From contig JAISDR010000106.1 of assembly GCA_031264645.1 (NCBI GenBank), positions 1-7,576 on the forward strand: a stretch of DNA of 7,576 nt. Reading direction: 5' to 3'. The stretch is from Prevotellaceae bacterium. Its GTDB lineage: Bacteria > Bacteroidota > Bacteroidia > Bacteroidales > UBA932. The position numbers and the translations under genes were made by a program. Below the pieces are notes generated by a model. The model ran no database searches. It saw nothing but the letters and a program-made list of their open reading frames with translations, and was not told where the DNA came from. Numbering within the stretch: position 1 is the first letter of the stretch; each line of letters begins with the position of its first letter. Shown here piece by piece: positions 1-7,527 of the stretch.

Positions 1-1
1 C

Positions 2-33
2 AAAAAACCACAAGGCGTTTTGCCTTGTGGTTT
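2..33 (-). terminator. Terminator-like hairpin downstream of rpoB
   Basis: A 12-bp perfect inverted repeat (5-16 pairing with 22-33, 5-nt loop at 17-21) is followed, on the minus strand, by a run of six T (complement of 2-7). Read in the direction of rpoB this has the form of a Rho-independent terminator: a stem including CCACAAGGC/GCCTTGTGG and then a T-tract. It begins 34 bp after the rpoB stop codon. The plus strand has only three T after the stem, so the direction fits rpoB transcription. It could act as a full terminator or as an attenuator ahead of a downstream gene outside the window. The structure is seen directly; the function is inferred. Confidence 0.75.
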
Positions 34-67
34 CAATACTAAAATATACCTTATATAAAAGAAATTT

Positions 68-3000
68 TTAATCCAGTTTGATGCTCAGGCACAAGCCCTG
101 CAGTTCATGGATCAACACGTTCAATGATTCGGGGATACCGGCGGCGGGCATATTATCGCCTTTCACGATTGATTCGTAAGCCTTTGCTCTGCCGACCACA
201 TCGTCCGACTTGATAGTCAGGATTTCCTGGAGGATATGTGCGGCTCCGAAAGCTTCCAGAGCCCAGACCTCCATTTCTCCGAAACGCTGTCCGCCGAATT
301 GAGCCTTACCTCCAAGCGGCTGCTGGGTGATCAGCGAATATGGACCTATTGAGCGGGCATGCATCTTGTCGTCGACCATGTGACCGAGTTTCAGCATGTA
401 AATCACGCCCACAGTAGCCGGCTGGTCAAACAGTTCGCCTGTTCCACCGTCGCGCAGATGGGTTTTTCCATAACGCGGGAGGCCTGCCTTGTCCGTATAT
501 TCAGTGATATTGTCCAGACTTGCGCCGTCGAATATCGGGGTACTGAACTTCATATTCAATTCCTTTCCTGCCCATCCAAGCACCGTTTCGTATATCTGAC
601 CGAGGTTCATTCGCGAAGGCACGCCAAGAGGATTCAGCACAATATCGACAATCGAGCCGTCCTCGAGGAAAGGCATATCCTCGTCGCGGACAACGCGGGC
701 AACAATACCCTTGTTTCCGTGGCGGCCTGCCATCTTGTCTCCCACGCGGATTTTCCTTTTTTTGGCGATATAAACCTTTGCAAGCTGGATAATACCCGCA
801 GGCAGTTCGTCGCCAATCGTGATATTATACTTTTTGCGTTTCACCTCTGCGTCCAGTTCCTTATATTTTGCAATATAATTATGAACCATCTTCTTGATCA
901 GGGCATTCTTTTCCTTGTCCGTCGTCCATTTATTCGGATTGACATTGTTATAGTCGATATTTTGAAGGATTTTCATATTGAACTTTTCACCCTTCGATAT
1001 CACTTCCGATCCGTAATAATCCGACACCGCCTGGGAAGTTTTACCCTCCACGAGCTTGAACAGTTTATCGATCAGAATATTTCGTATAACATTTTCCTTC
1101 TTTCCGAAATCGTTATCCACCTCTGCCAGAAGCGCCTTTTCGCTCTGTCGTGCGCCTCTCTTCGTCTCCTTCTGGGCGCGCGAGAACAGTTTTCTGTCGA
1201 CAACTATTCCGTGCAGCGACAGAGAAGCCTTCAGCGAAGCATCCTTCACATCGCCGGCTTTGTCGCCGAAAATAGCGCGCAACAGTTTTTCCTCGGGCGA
1301 TGGGTCGGATTCCCCTTTCGGAGTTATCTTGCCAATGAGTATGTCGCCCGGCTTGATTATTGCGCCCACACGGATCAGTCCGTTCTTGTCCAGATCCTTC
1401 GTTGCGTCCTCGCTGACATTCGGTATATCGTTTGTCAGCTCTTCGGCTCCGCGTTTGGTATCGCGCACTTCCATGATATATTCATCGATATGGATGCTTG
1501 TAAACACGTCTTCGCGCACTAAACGTTCCGACAACACGATAGCGTCCTCGAAATTATACCCTTTCCAGGGCATGAATGCGACCTTCAGATTCCTGCCCAG
1601 AGCGAGTTCGCCGTTTTCGGTAGCATAGCCTTCGGTCAGGATTTTTCCCTTGAAAACTCTTTCGCCCCTGCGGACTATCGGTCTGAGGTTTACGCAAGTA
1701 TTCTGATTTGTCTTCAGATATATGGTCAACCTGTAAATCGTAATTTCAGGATCAAAGCTGACCAGCTTTTCGGCGTCGGTCTTTTCGTAGTGCACATGTA
1801 TTTGACGTGCGTCCACATACACAACTTCGCCCTCGCCCGTGGCTACAATCTGCGTGCGGCTGTCTCTCACGACCTCGCTTTCTATGCCGGTTCCGACAAT
1901 CGGAGCTTCGGGCGCAATCAGGGGCACAGCCTGCCGCATCATGTTTGAACCCATCAGCGCGCGGTTGGCGTCATCGTGTTCGAGGAACGGAATCAGCGAA
2001 GCCGCTATTGAAGCAATCTGGTTGGGAGCGATGTCAATCATGTCGACCTTGTCTATCGTGGCAAGCGGATAATCGGATTCTACCCTTGACTTCACTCTGT
2101 CGCTGACAAAGCTGCCGTCTTCGTTTACCTCCGCATTCGCCTGTGCAATCATTTTAAACTCTTCATCTTCGGCGCTCATATAGACAACGCCGTCGGGAGA
2201 CAGATCCACCTTCAAATCCTTGACAACCCTGTAGGGCGTCTCGATAAATCCGAGCACGTTTATTTTTGCATAAACGCACAGCGAGGATATCAAGCCGATA
2301 TTCGGACCCTCGGGCGTTTCTATCGGACACAGTCGACCATAGTGAGTATAATGAACGTCGCGAACCTCAAAGCCTGCGCGTTCGCGGGAGAGTCCTCCCG
2401 AACCCAGTGCCGACAGCCGGCGTTTATGCGTCATTTCCGCAAGGGGATTTGTCTGATCCATAAACTGCGACAGCTGGTTTGTGCCGAAGAATGAGTTGAT
2501 TACAGACGAAAGTGTCTTTGCATTTATCAGATCAATCGGGGTAAAGACCTCGTTATCCCTGACATTCATGCGTTCGCGGATAGTGCGCGCCATGCGTGCC
2601 AGACCTACGCCAAACTGATTTGCAAGCTGTTCGCCCACGGTACGCACACGGCGGTTGCTCAAGTGATCAATATCGTCGACGTCAGCCTTTGAGTTTATCA
2701 GCTGAATCAGGTACTTGATAATGGATATGATATCCTCCCGCGTCAAAATTTTCAGATCGGGGGACGAATCCAGATTCAGTTTCCTGTTCAGTCTGAAACG
2801 TCCTACTTCGCCCAAATCGTAACGCTTGTCGGAGAAAAACAGTTTTTCTATCACATCCCTTGCCGTAGCTTCGTCGGGCGGCTCGGAGTTTCTCAGCTGC
2901 CGGTAAATATATACGACAGCTTCTTTCTCGGAGTTCGACGGGTCTTTCTGCAAGGTATTGTAGATGATTGCATAATCCGAGATATTTGCCGTTTCCTTGT

Positions 3001-3886
3001 GCAGGAGAATCGACTTTGTACCCGAATCGATAATCATTTCTACATGATTCTCTTCCAGAACGGTTTCCCTGTCGATAATGACTTCGTTACGCTCGATTGA
3101 AACAACCTCGCCCGTATCTTCATCGACAAAATCCTCGACCCAGGTTTTCAAAACTCTGGCTGCCAGTTTCCGTCCGGTCACCTTTTTCAGTGAACTTAAA
3201 TTGACTTTCACCTCGTCTGCCAGTCCGAAAATTTCCAGGATATCCTTATCCGTTTCGAATCCGATTGAACGTAAAAGAGTTGTTACCGGCAGTTTCTTTT
3301 TCCTGTCGATATATGCATACATCACATTATTGATATCCGTAGCAAACTCGATCCACGATCCTCTAAATGGAATAATTCTTGCCGAATAGAGCTTGGTGCC
3401 GTTTGCATGGATACTCTGTCCGAAAAACACGCCCGGCGAGCGGTGCAGCTGTGAGACGATGACCCTTTCGGCGCCGTTTATCACAAATGAGCCTTTTGGC
3501 GTCATGTACGGAACTGTCCCCAGATAAACATCCTGTACCACAGTATCGAAATCCTCGTGTTCGGGATCGGTACAGTACAGTTTCAGTTTAGCTTTCAGGG
3601 GAACGCTGTATGTCAATCCCCTTTCCAGACATTCTTCAATTGAATATCTTGGCGGATCGACAAAGTAATCCAAAAACTCAAGGACGAAATTGTTCCGGGT
3701 GTCTGTTATCGGAAAATTTTCCTGAAACACCTTGAAAAGTCCTTCGTTTTTCCTGTTCTCAGGGGTTGTTTCCAGCTGGAAAAAATCCTGGAACGACTTT
3801 AGCTGTATCTCCAAAAAATCGGGATACCCTAACTTGTTTTTTGTTGAGGAAAAGTTTACCCTCCCATTAACTATATTTTGAGACAT
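68..3886 (-). CDS. rpoB: DNA-directed RNA polymerase subunit beta
   Basis: RpoB is the beta subunit of bacterial RNA polymerase. It forms one pincer of the enzyme, helps build the active site and binds rifamycins. The protein is 1272 aa, close to the usual Bacteroidota length and shorter than the 1342 aa of E. coli. Visible landmarks are the lobe motif [17 protein letters not shown] (about 136-152), the rifampicin region around QLSQFMDQ (471-478) with D477 and H487, [14 protein letters not shown] just after it, the active-site motif [10 protein letters not shown] (1051-1060), and [21 protein letters not shown] near the C-terminus (K at 1194). The start ATG at 3884-3886 gives the usual N-terminus. 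It lies 95 bp after rplL and ends with TAA at 68-70. One oddity is Ser496 (codon tcg) where nearly all RpoB proteins have proline in ALGPGG (E. coli P535). The reading frame is intact. Confidence 0.98.
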   Translation of the reverse strand: MSQNIVNGRVNFSSTKNKLGYPDFLEIQLKSFQDFFQLETTPENRKNEGLFKVFQENFPITDTRNNFVLEFLDYFVDPPRYSIEECLERGLTYSVPLKAKLKLYCTDPEHEDFDTVVQDVYLGTVPYMTPKGSFVINGAERVIVSQLHRSPGVFFGQSIHANGTKLYSARIIPFRGSWIEFATDINNVMYAYIDRKKKLPVTTLLRSIGFETDKDILEIFGLADEVKVNLSSLKKVTGRKLAARVLKTWVEDFVDEDTGEVVSIERNEVIIDRETVLEENHVEMIIDSGTKSILLHKETANISDYAIIYNTLQKDPSNSEKEAVVYIYRQLRNSEPPDEATARDVIEKLFFSDKRYDLGEVGRFRLNRKLNLDSSPDLKILTREDIISIIKYLIQLINSKADVDDIDHLSNRRVRTVGEQLANQFGVGLARMARTIRERMNVRDNEVFTPIDLINAKTLSSVINSFFGTNQLSQFMDQTNPLAEMTHKRRLSALGSGGLSRERAGFEVRDVHYTHYGRLCPIETPEGPNIGLISSLCVYAKINVLGFIETPYRVVKDLKVDLSPDGVVYMSAEDEEFKMIAQANAEVNEDGSFVSDRVKSRVESDYPLATIDKVDMIDIAPNQIASIAASLIPFLEHDDANRALMGSNMMRQAVPLIAPEAPIVGTGIESEVVRDSRTQIVATGEGEVVYVDARQIHVHYEKTDAEKLVSFDPEITIYRLTIYLKTNQNTCVNLRPIVRRGERVFKGKILTEGYATENGELALGRNLKVAFMPWKGYNFEDAIVLSERLVREDVFTSIHIDEYIMEVRDTKRGAEELTNDIPNVSEDATKDLDKNGLIRVGAIIKPGDILIGKITPKGESDPSPEEKLLRAIFGDKAGDVKDASLKASLSLHGIVVDRKLFSRAQKETKRGARQSEKALLAEVDNDFGKKENVIRNILIDKLFKLVEGKTSQAVSDYYGSEVISKGEKFNMKILQNIDYNNVNPNKWTTDKEKNALIKKMVHNYIAKYKELDAEVKRKKYNITIGDELPAGIIQLAKVYIAKKRKIRVGDKMAGRHGNKGIVARVVRDEDMPFLEDGSIVDIVLNPLGVPSRMNLGQIYETVLGWAGKELNMKFSTPIFDGASLDNITEYTDKAGLPRYGKTHLRDGGTGELFDQPATVGVIYMLKLGHMVDDKMHARSIGPYSLITQQPLGGKAQFGGQRFGEMEVWALEAFGAAHILQEILTIKSDDVVGRAKAYESIVKGDNMPAAGIPESLNVLIHELQGLCLSIKLD

Positions 3887-3930
3887 AACTCGAAGACTTG
3901 CTGAAATATACGTAAAATTAGAACGACAAA

Positions 3931-3958
3931 AGGCTTAGGGCTGAATTGCCCTAAACCT
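3931..3958 (-). promoter_or_regulatory. Intercistronic hairpin between rplL and rpoB
   Basis: The 95-bp gap between rplL and rpoB contains an 11-bp inverted repeat (3931-3941 with 3948-3958) around a 6-nt loop. The one non-complementary position is a G-U pair in the minus-strand transcript but an A-C mismatch on the plus strand, so the stem is complete only in the operon mRNA. Only three T follow it, which is weak for a terminator. In E. coli the rplL-rpoB gap holds an attenuator and an RNase III processing site that lower rpoB expression relative to the ribosomal proteins; a similar role is inferred here. A possible weak promoter lies between this hairpin and rpoB (TTTG, 16 bp, then TATATTTC on the minus strand), but it does not match the TAnnTTTG consensus fully. 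Confidence 0.55.
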
Positions 3959-3981
3959 AAACCTTAAGCTAAAGGTGAGTC

Positions 3982-4359
3982 TTATTTAATTTCAACCTCT
4001 CCTCCGGCTTCTTCTATTTGTGCCTTAATTGTTTCCGCTTCGACTTTGGAAACTTTCTCCTTTATTGCTTTGGGAGCAGCATCAACTAAATCTTTAGCTT
4101 CTTTTAAACCGGCACCGATAATTTCTTTTACAATCTTAACTATTTGCAATTTAGCCTGTCCTGCAGAAACTAATACTACATCAAACTCTGTTTGTTCGAC
4201 AGCCGCAGCAGCGGCGCCATCAGCAGGAGCGGCAGCTACAGCTACAGCCGCAGCAGCAGGCTCAATGCCATAATCATCTTTTAATATCGTAGCAAGTTCC
4301 TGTACCTCTTTTACGGTAAGATTAACTAACTCTTCTGCAAATTTCTTGATATCAGCCAT
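3982..4359 (-). CDS. rplL: 50S ribosomal protein L7/L12
   Basis: L7/L12 is the multi-copy stalk protein of the large ribosomal subunit. It recruits and stimulates the translational GTPases such as EF-Tu and EF-G. At 125 aa it is close to the E. coli length (121). The layout is canonical: an N-terminal dimerisation helix pair that binds L10 (about 1-33), a flexible hinge very rich in alanine (about 34-54), and the compact C-terminal factor-binding domain (about 57-125) with [14 protein letters not shown] (84-97) and the ending AGGEVEIK. The start ATG follows a 43-bp A/T-rich gap after rplJ with no Shine-Dalgarno sequence, as is usual in Bacteroidota. The hinge is encoded by GCN-rich, nearly repetitive DNA around 4200-4265. 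Confidence 0.98.
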   Translation of the reverse strand: MADIKKFAEELVNLTVKEVQELATILKDDYGIEPAAAAVAVAAAPADGAAAAAVEQTEFDVVLVSAGQAKLQIVKIVKEIIGAGLKEAKDLVDAAPKAIKEKVSKVEAETIKAQIEEAGGEVEIK

Positions 4360-4402
4360 TTTATTTTTAAATTTATAAATTAATAATTCGAATTTCGTTT
4401 AT

Positions 4403-4930
4403 TTACTCGGATCGCTCCGATAATGTTTTAACAATTCCTGCAATTTTCTGTCCTGCATTGCCTTGCAATGCCGAAATAACATTCTTTGCAGGCGACTGCA
4501 ACAAGGATATGATGTCGCCAATCAATTCCTCGCGCGATTTGATATTCGCCAGTTCGTTCAGTGTATTTGCTCCTTTAAACACGCACTCCTGAGCGTATGC
4601 GCCCTTAAGTTCCGGCTTGTCTACTCCTGTTTTATGGAATTCCTTTATCAGTTTCGCCGGCGTGTTTGCCGATTCACAGAACATTACTGCCGTGGGTCCC
4701 TCCAGAACCGAGTATAAGTCGGGTTCCGGAAAATTATTCTTCTCCAAAGCTTTCTGCAACAGTGTATTTTTCACTACAAGCAGCTTGACGCCCCTGTCGA
4801 AGCACAGCTTCCTTAATTGATAAGTCTTTTCCGCATTTAATCCCGAAATATCAGTTATATAGAAATTAGGATATGCGTTTAGCTTTTCCGCAATACTGTT
4901 TATAATCGCTGTCTTATCTTCTTTTCTCAT
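4403..4930 (-). CDS. rplJ: 50S ribosomal protein L10
   Basis: L10 anchors the L7/L12 dimers to the 23S rRNA GTPase-associated region, forming the base of the ribosomal stalk with L11. The protein is 175 aa (E. coli 165). Family signatures are VVKNTL (52-57) and LEGPTAV (76-82) in the RNA-binding N-terminal domain. A C-terminal helical segment (about 134-175, with LLQSPAKNVISALQG) carries the L7/L12 binding sites. It starts 22 bp after rplA, with only a weak AGGA about 10 nt upstream of the ATG. It is followed by its partner rplL, the conserved order. In E. coli L10 represses its own mRNA through a long leader; here the 22-bp gap leaves no room for such a leader between the genes, so any binding site would have to overlap the end of rplA or lie elsewhere. 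Confidence 0.98.
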   Translation of the reverse strand: MRKEDKTAIINSIAEKLNAYPNFYITDISGLNAEKTYQLRKLCFDRGVKLLVVKNTLLQKALEKNNFPEPDLYSVLEGPTAVMFCESANTPAKLIKEFHKTGVDKPELKGAYAQECVFKGANTLNELANIKSREELIGDIISLLQSPAKNVISALQGNAGQKIAGIVKTLSERSE

Positions 4931-4952
4931 TCTTTTAATCCTGATTTAATGC

Positions 4953-5648
4953 TTATTCGGAAATTGACTTGGGGTCTATAGCCAAACCCGGACTCATTGT
5001 CGACGACAGATAGATACTTTTGATGTATGTACCTTTTGCCGCGCGGGGCTTTAACTTTATGACCGTATCAATAAATTCTTTTACGTTAGCTGCGATACTG
5101 TCTTCGCTGAATGACAATCTGCCAACTCCGCTGTGTACAATACCCGTTTTGTCTACTCTGAAATCAATCTTGCCGGCTTTGACTTCCTGCACTGCTTTCC
5201 CCACTTCCATGGTCACGGTTCCGGTTTTGGGGTTGGGCATCAGTCCTCTCGGACCTAAAATCCTTCCCACGGCGCCTACTTTAGCCATGACATTCGGCGT
5301 AGAGATAATCACATCTACATCTGTCCATCCGTTCTTGATTTTCTCGATGTACTCGTCGAGACCTGTATAATCGGCTCCCGCTTCGGTCGCTTCATTTTCC
5401 TTGTCCGGAGTACAAAGTACCAATACTCGCGTAACTTTACCCGTTCCATGCGGAAGTGTAACTACGCCGCGTACCATCTGATCCGCTTTGCGAGGGTCTA
5501 CTCCCAAACGAACTGCTATATCGACCGAGGAGTCAAATTTAGTATAGCTTATCTCTTTCAGCAGCTTTGCCGCTTCGGAGAGTTTATACTGTTTGCCCGG
5601 TTCAACTTTTGCTTTTACCCGTTCCTGATTTTTTGTTAACCTGCTCAT
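4953..5648 (-). CDS. rplA: 50S ribosomal protein L1
   Basis: L1 binds 23S rRNA at the mobile L1 stalk and helps release deacylated tRNA from the E site. In many bacteria it also represses the L11 operon by binding its own mRNA. The protein is 231 aa, the normal length. Typical motifs are LPHGTGK (65-71), [15 protein letters not shown] (131-145) in domain II, and HSGVGRLSF (172-180) followed by the C-terminal return to domain I. The start ATG at 5646-5648 gives MSRLTKNQ, matching the usual N-terminus, and lies 15 bp after rplK. No Shine-Dalgarno sequence is present. No separate L1-binding mRNA element could be identified by eye. Confidence 0.98.
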   Translation of the reverse strand: MSRLTKNQERVKAKVEPGKQYKLSEAAKLLKEISYTKFDSSVDIAVRLGVDPRKADQMVRGVVTLPHGTGKVTRVLVLCTPDKENEATEAGADYTGLDEYIEKIKNGWTDVDVIISTPNVMAKVGAVGRILGPRGLMPNPKTGTVTMEVGKAVQEVKAGKIDFRVDKTGIVHSGVGRLSFSEDSIAANVKEFIDTVIKLKPRAAKGTYIKSIYLSSTMSPGLAIDPKSISE

Positions 5649-5663
5649 TTTCGCATGAAATTA

Positions 5664-6110
5664 TTATTCAACATTTTCGGAAAAATTACCTTCTACTTTT
5701 ATGCCCATACTGCGGGCTGTTCCTGCGACCATACGCATAGCCGCTCCAATTGTGAATGCATTCATATCCGGCATTTTGTCTTCGGCAATCGCCCGTATTT
5801 GCGTCCACGTTACACTGGCAACCTTGTTCCTGTTCGGTTCGGCTGAACCTTTACTCAATTTTGCCGCTTCTTTCAGCTGTACTGCAATTGGCGGCTGTTT
5901 TATGATAAATGTAAACGATTTATCGGAAAAAACAGTGATGATTACAGGCAAAATTTTTCCTGCCTTGTCTTGTGTCCGCGCATTGAACTGCTTGCAAAAA
6001 TCCATTATGTTTACCCCTTTCGAACCTAATGCGGGTCCTACCGGAGGCGAAGGATTTGCTGCTCCACCTTTTATCTGAAGTTTTATTAGCCCGACAATTT
6101 CTTTTGCCAT
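5664..6110 (-). CDS. rplK: 50S ribosomal protein L11
   Basis: L11 binds the GTPase-associated region of 23S rRNA, contacts elongation factors and, in bacteria with RelA/Rel enzymes, is needed for their activation by uncharged tRNA. At 148 aa it is a few residues longer than E. coli L11 (142). The N-terminal domain has the proline-rich [18 protein letters not shown] (19-36) and [15 protein letters not shown] (42-56). The C-terminal rRNA-binding domain has [11 protein letters not shown] (87-97) and [14 protein letters not shown] (124-137). The C-terminus GNFSENVE extends slightly beyond the common end. The gene begins 18 bp after nusG, with an A/T-rich upstream region lacking a Shine-Dalgarno sequence. 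Confidence 0.98.
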   Translation of the reverse strand: MAKEIVGLIKLQIKGGAANPSPPVGPALGSKGVNIMDFCKQFNARTQDKAGKILPVIITVFSDKSFTFIIKQPPIAVQLKEAAKLSKGSAEPNRNKVASVTWTQIRAIAEDKMPDMNAFTIGAAMRMVAGTARSMGIKVEGNFSENVE

Positions 6111-6128
6111 AATTAATTATTTATTTTT

Positions 6129-6689
6129 TTATTCCTTTTCTACCTGAACAAAATTAAGTTCCAGCGGCGTTTTACGCTCAAATATTTTTACCATTACCTT
6201 CAGTTTTTTCTTTTCTTCGTTGACTTCCTCGATTGTCCCCGAAAAACCGTTGAACGGTCCGTCGATGACTTTTATCGGTTCGCCTACATAGAACGGGTTC
6301 GCTATTTCTTCGCCCGAATTTTCCGATAACTTGTCGATATGTCCCAATATCCTGTTCACTTCCGTGGGACGCAGTGGTACGGGATCGCCGCCCTTGGTCT
6401 CCGACAGAAAGCCTGCTACATTGGGGATACCTCTCAATACATGAACTACTTCACCTTCCAGAATCGCTTCGACAAAGACATATCCGGCATAAAATATACG
6501 TTCGGTACTTACTTTCTTTCCGTTCTTTATCTGATATATTTTTTCGGTAGGAATCAATACTTGAGTTACAGATTTTTCGAGATGCATACCCCGAATCTCA
6601 TTCTCTATGTATTCCTTTACTTTCTTTTCCTTACCGCCTACGGCGCGTAATACATACCATTTTTTTCCTGTTCCTACTTCTTCTGCCAT
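6129..6689 (-). CDS. nusG: Transcription termination/antitermination factor NusG
   Basis: NusG binds the clamp of RNA polymerase and modulates pausing. Through its KOW domain it can link the enzyme to Rho or to ribosomal protein S10. The 186-aa protein has both standard parts: an NGN domain (about 10-118) with KWYVLRAVGGKE (10-21) and FYAGYVFV (66-73), then a linker and a C-terminal KOW domain (about 135-186) with VIDGPFNGFSGTIEEVN (141-157) and the ending LELNFVQVEKE. There is no large inserted domain, so this is the housekeeping NusG and not a specialised paralogue such as the UpxY-type capsule regulators of Bacteroides; the position next to secE and rplK supports this. It starts 23 bp after secE. 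Confidence 0.97.
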   Translation of the reverse strand: MAEEVGTGKKWYVLRAVGGKEKKVKEYIENEIRGMHLEKSVTQVLIPTEKIYQIKNGKKVSTERIFYAGYVFVEAILEGEVVHVLRGIPNVAGFLSETKGGDPVPLRPTEVNRILGHIDKLSENSGEEIANPFYVGEPIKVIDGPFNGFSGTIEEVNEEKKKLKVMVKIFERKTPLELNFVQVEKE

Positions 6690-6712
6690 AATATCTATTG
6701 CCTAAAAATGCA

Positions 6713-6934
6713 TCATTCAATCGAACTTGAACTTTCTTTTCCTAACAAGATTGAATAAATGACTTTGATTACGTTTTCAAAACTTATATCCATAACAAAA
6801 ACTACTAACGCAAAGATTATGGACGCTATCATTACCAATATAGCGCTGCTTTGTAAATCTTTCCATGCAGGCCATGTTACTTTTGTGGCAAGCTCTACAT
6901 ATACGTCTCTCAGATACACTCTAATTTTGTTCAT
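6713..6934 (-). CDS. secE: Preprotein translocase subunit SecE
   Basis: SecE is the small clamp subunit of the SecYEG channel in the inner membrane. The 73-aa protein is the short, single-span type common outside the Gammaproteobacteria. It shows an N-terminal amphipathic helix (about 1-17), the conserved KVTWP (18-22) at the membrane surface, and one clear transmembrane segment (about 31-49). A hydrophobic stretch follows (about 52-64), then a short polar serine-rich tail (KESSSSIE). The start at 6932-6934 is preceded by AAAAGGA directly against the ATG, too close to act as a proper Shine-Dalgarno site. It is the first gene of the operon, about 92 nt from the inferred transcription start. 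Identification rests on the KVTWP motif, topology and the nusG neighbour. Confidence 0.95.
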   Translation of the reverse strand: MNKIRVYLRDVYVELATKVTWPAWKDLQSSAILVMIASIIFALVVFVMDISFENVIKVIYSILLGKESSSSIE

Positions 6935-7027
6935 TCCTTTTCGGATTTATGTGAAAAACAAGACGGAAGCTTCTTCTCTTTCACTTGTTCTTAATACCAA
7001 ATGTGCCGTAACTCACACCCAATTTTA
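6935..7027 (-). promoter_or_regulatory. 5' leader of the secE operon
   Basis: This is the roughly 90-nt untranslated leader between the inferred transcription start and secE. It contains no tRNA gene, although tRNA-Trp often sits immediately before secE in related bacteria. Two 6-bp complementary pairings can be drawn in the transcript: GTGAAA (6979-6984) with TTTCAC (6951-6956), and AACAAG (6984-6989) with CTTGTT (6957-6962). They share a base and have no connecting loops, so they would be alternatives. Whether either has a regulatory role, for example in feedback by a ribosomal protein, cannot be told from the sequence. Confidence 0.35.
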
Positions 7028-7032
7028 AGGTG

Positions 7033-7040
7033 CAAAGGTA
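7033..7040 (-). promoter_or_regulatory. Bacteroidota-type -7 promoter element for the secE operon
   Basis: On the minus strand this reads TACCTTTG, an exact match to the TAnnTTTG element recognised by the primary sigma factor of Bacteroidota. It lies in a strongly A/T-rich stretch (about 7041-7139) with no other feature. The -33 element is poor: the nearest candidate is GTTTATT on the minus strand at about 7054-7060, with TTTA in place of TTTG and a shorter than usual spacer. Transcription would start near 7026-7028. This is the only exact TAnnTTTG match I found on the minus strand in the gaps between the genes, which supports one main promoter driving secE through rpoB. Confidence 0.7.
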
Positions 7041-7139
7041 TATTCTTTTTTTTAATAAACGATACTTTTTGTGAAATATTTTTTTCATTATTTTATATGT
7101 GTCTGTTTATTAGAACTTTTATCCCTGAAATTTTTTCTG

Positions 7140-7459
7140 ATTCATGCCCTGTTTTCGGGTTACTGCTGTTCTTCCATTCGATAATCGACATGTTTTCCGG
7201 AAAAAGCAGGCGTCTGTATAGCTCCTGTATAGAACCTGTATACTCCTTTCACTTATTAAAGTTCGACCCTTCTTCGCTTCCTCTTGCTTCCTATCTTCAC
7301 AGGCTCGTATCCGCACGTCGTGTTTCCAAATGTTGCATCTTACACGTCCGTGAGACCGTCCGGACTGAAATTGACACCCTTGCCTTTGACTAATGGCTGG
7401 CAACTGCCGACCCCCATAGTGGACTTGCACCACCAAGTTATACATCATGCACGGCGCAC
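7140..7459 (-). mobile_element. 5' fragment of a group II intron (no RT, no domain V)
   Basis: The minus strand from 7459 starts GTGCGCC, the group II intron 5' splice-site form GUGCG. It continues with features resembling the start of domain I: a small stem-loop GTGG-TGCAAGT-CCAC (about 30 nt in), the string CAAAGGCAAGGGTGTC (about 80 nt in) and a GTCCG/CGGAC hairpin (7346-7350 with 7361-7365). The 5' edge abuts the T-tract of the groEL terminator, the preferred site of bacterial class C introns. Nothing encoding a reverse transcriptase/maturase and no domain V is present before the secE promoter, so only the first 320 nt or so remain. The inner end is uncertain; composition turns A/T-rich near 7140. 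Open frames across it, such as minus 7119-7448, look like chance translation of structured RNA. Assignment is from remembered consensus, not alignment. Confidence 0.65.
7214..7242. repeat. Three CTGTATA direct repeats, 11-bp period
   Basis: CTGTATA occurs exactly at 7214-7220, 7225-7231 and 7236-7242, so the copies are spaced 11 bp apart with 4-bp variable spacers. The array lies inside the intron-like fragment and about 170 bp upstream of the secE promoter. It may be part of the intron RNA, a small tandem duplication, or a protein-binding array on one face of the helix; the sequence does not decide between these. Confidence 0.5.
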
Positions 7460-7491
7460 AAAAAAACCTTCGGATCTTATTCCGAAGGTTT
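7460..7491 (-). terminator. Rho-independent terminator of groEL
   Basis: An 11-bp perfect stem (7464-7474 with 7481-7491, 6-nt loop) includes CCTTCGGA/TCCGAAGG. It is followed on the minus strand by seven T (complement of 7460-7466, three of them in the stem). It lies about 36 bp after the groEL stop codon and is correctly oriented to end groEL transcription, which separates that gene from the secE operon. The intron-like sequence begins at the next base, 7459. Confidence 0.88.
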
Positions 7492-7527
7492 CAAATTAAC
7501 TTAAAAATTTATTTATTATGAAAATAA

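Noticed and set aside
359..1522. A 387-codon open frame on the plus strand, antisense to rpoB
   Set aside because: It lies wholly within rpoB, has no recognisable domain and a His/Cys/Phe/Leu-rich composition typical of reverse-strand translation of a conserved gene; there is no promoter ahead of it.
4200..4265. GCN-rich repetitive DNA that might be a tandem repeat
   Set aside because: It encodes the normal alanine-rich hinge of L7/L12; the repetition follows from the amino acid composition.
4385..4394. Palindrome AATTCGAATT in the rplJ-rplL gap
   Set aside because: It is only 10 bp in a very A/T-rich region with no loop or T-tract, so it is not a terminator and there is no evidence for an operator.
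5010..5025. Plus-strand TACTTTTG resembling a Bacteroidota -7 element inside rplA
   Set aside because: It is inside a conserved coding region and drives no plausible plus-strand gene; chance matches to this short motif are expected.
5645..5656. A three-codon mini-ORF (ATG CGA AAA TGA) whose stop overlaps the rplA start as ATGA
   Set aside because: Such short frames arise easily by chance, no ribosome binding site precedes it, and the rplA start downstream gives the conserved N-terminus.
7001..7393. A 130-codon open frame on the plus strand upstream of secE
   Set aside because: It covers the secE promoter and the intron fragment in antisense, is rich in Phe, Ser, Leu and Cys from A/T-rich DNA, and resembles no protein family.
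7119..7448. A 109-codon open frame on the minus strand in the intron-like fragment
   Set aside because: Its translation is rich in Arg, Gln and Gly with no fold or family I recognise, and it runs across the stem-loops of the group II-like RNA. It is best explained as chance translation of intron sequence.
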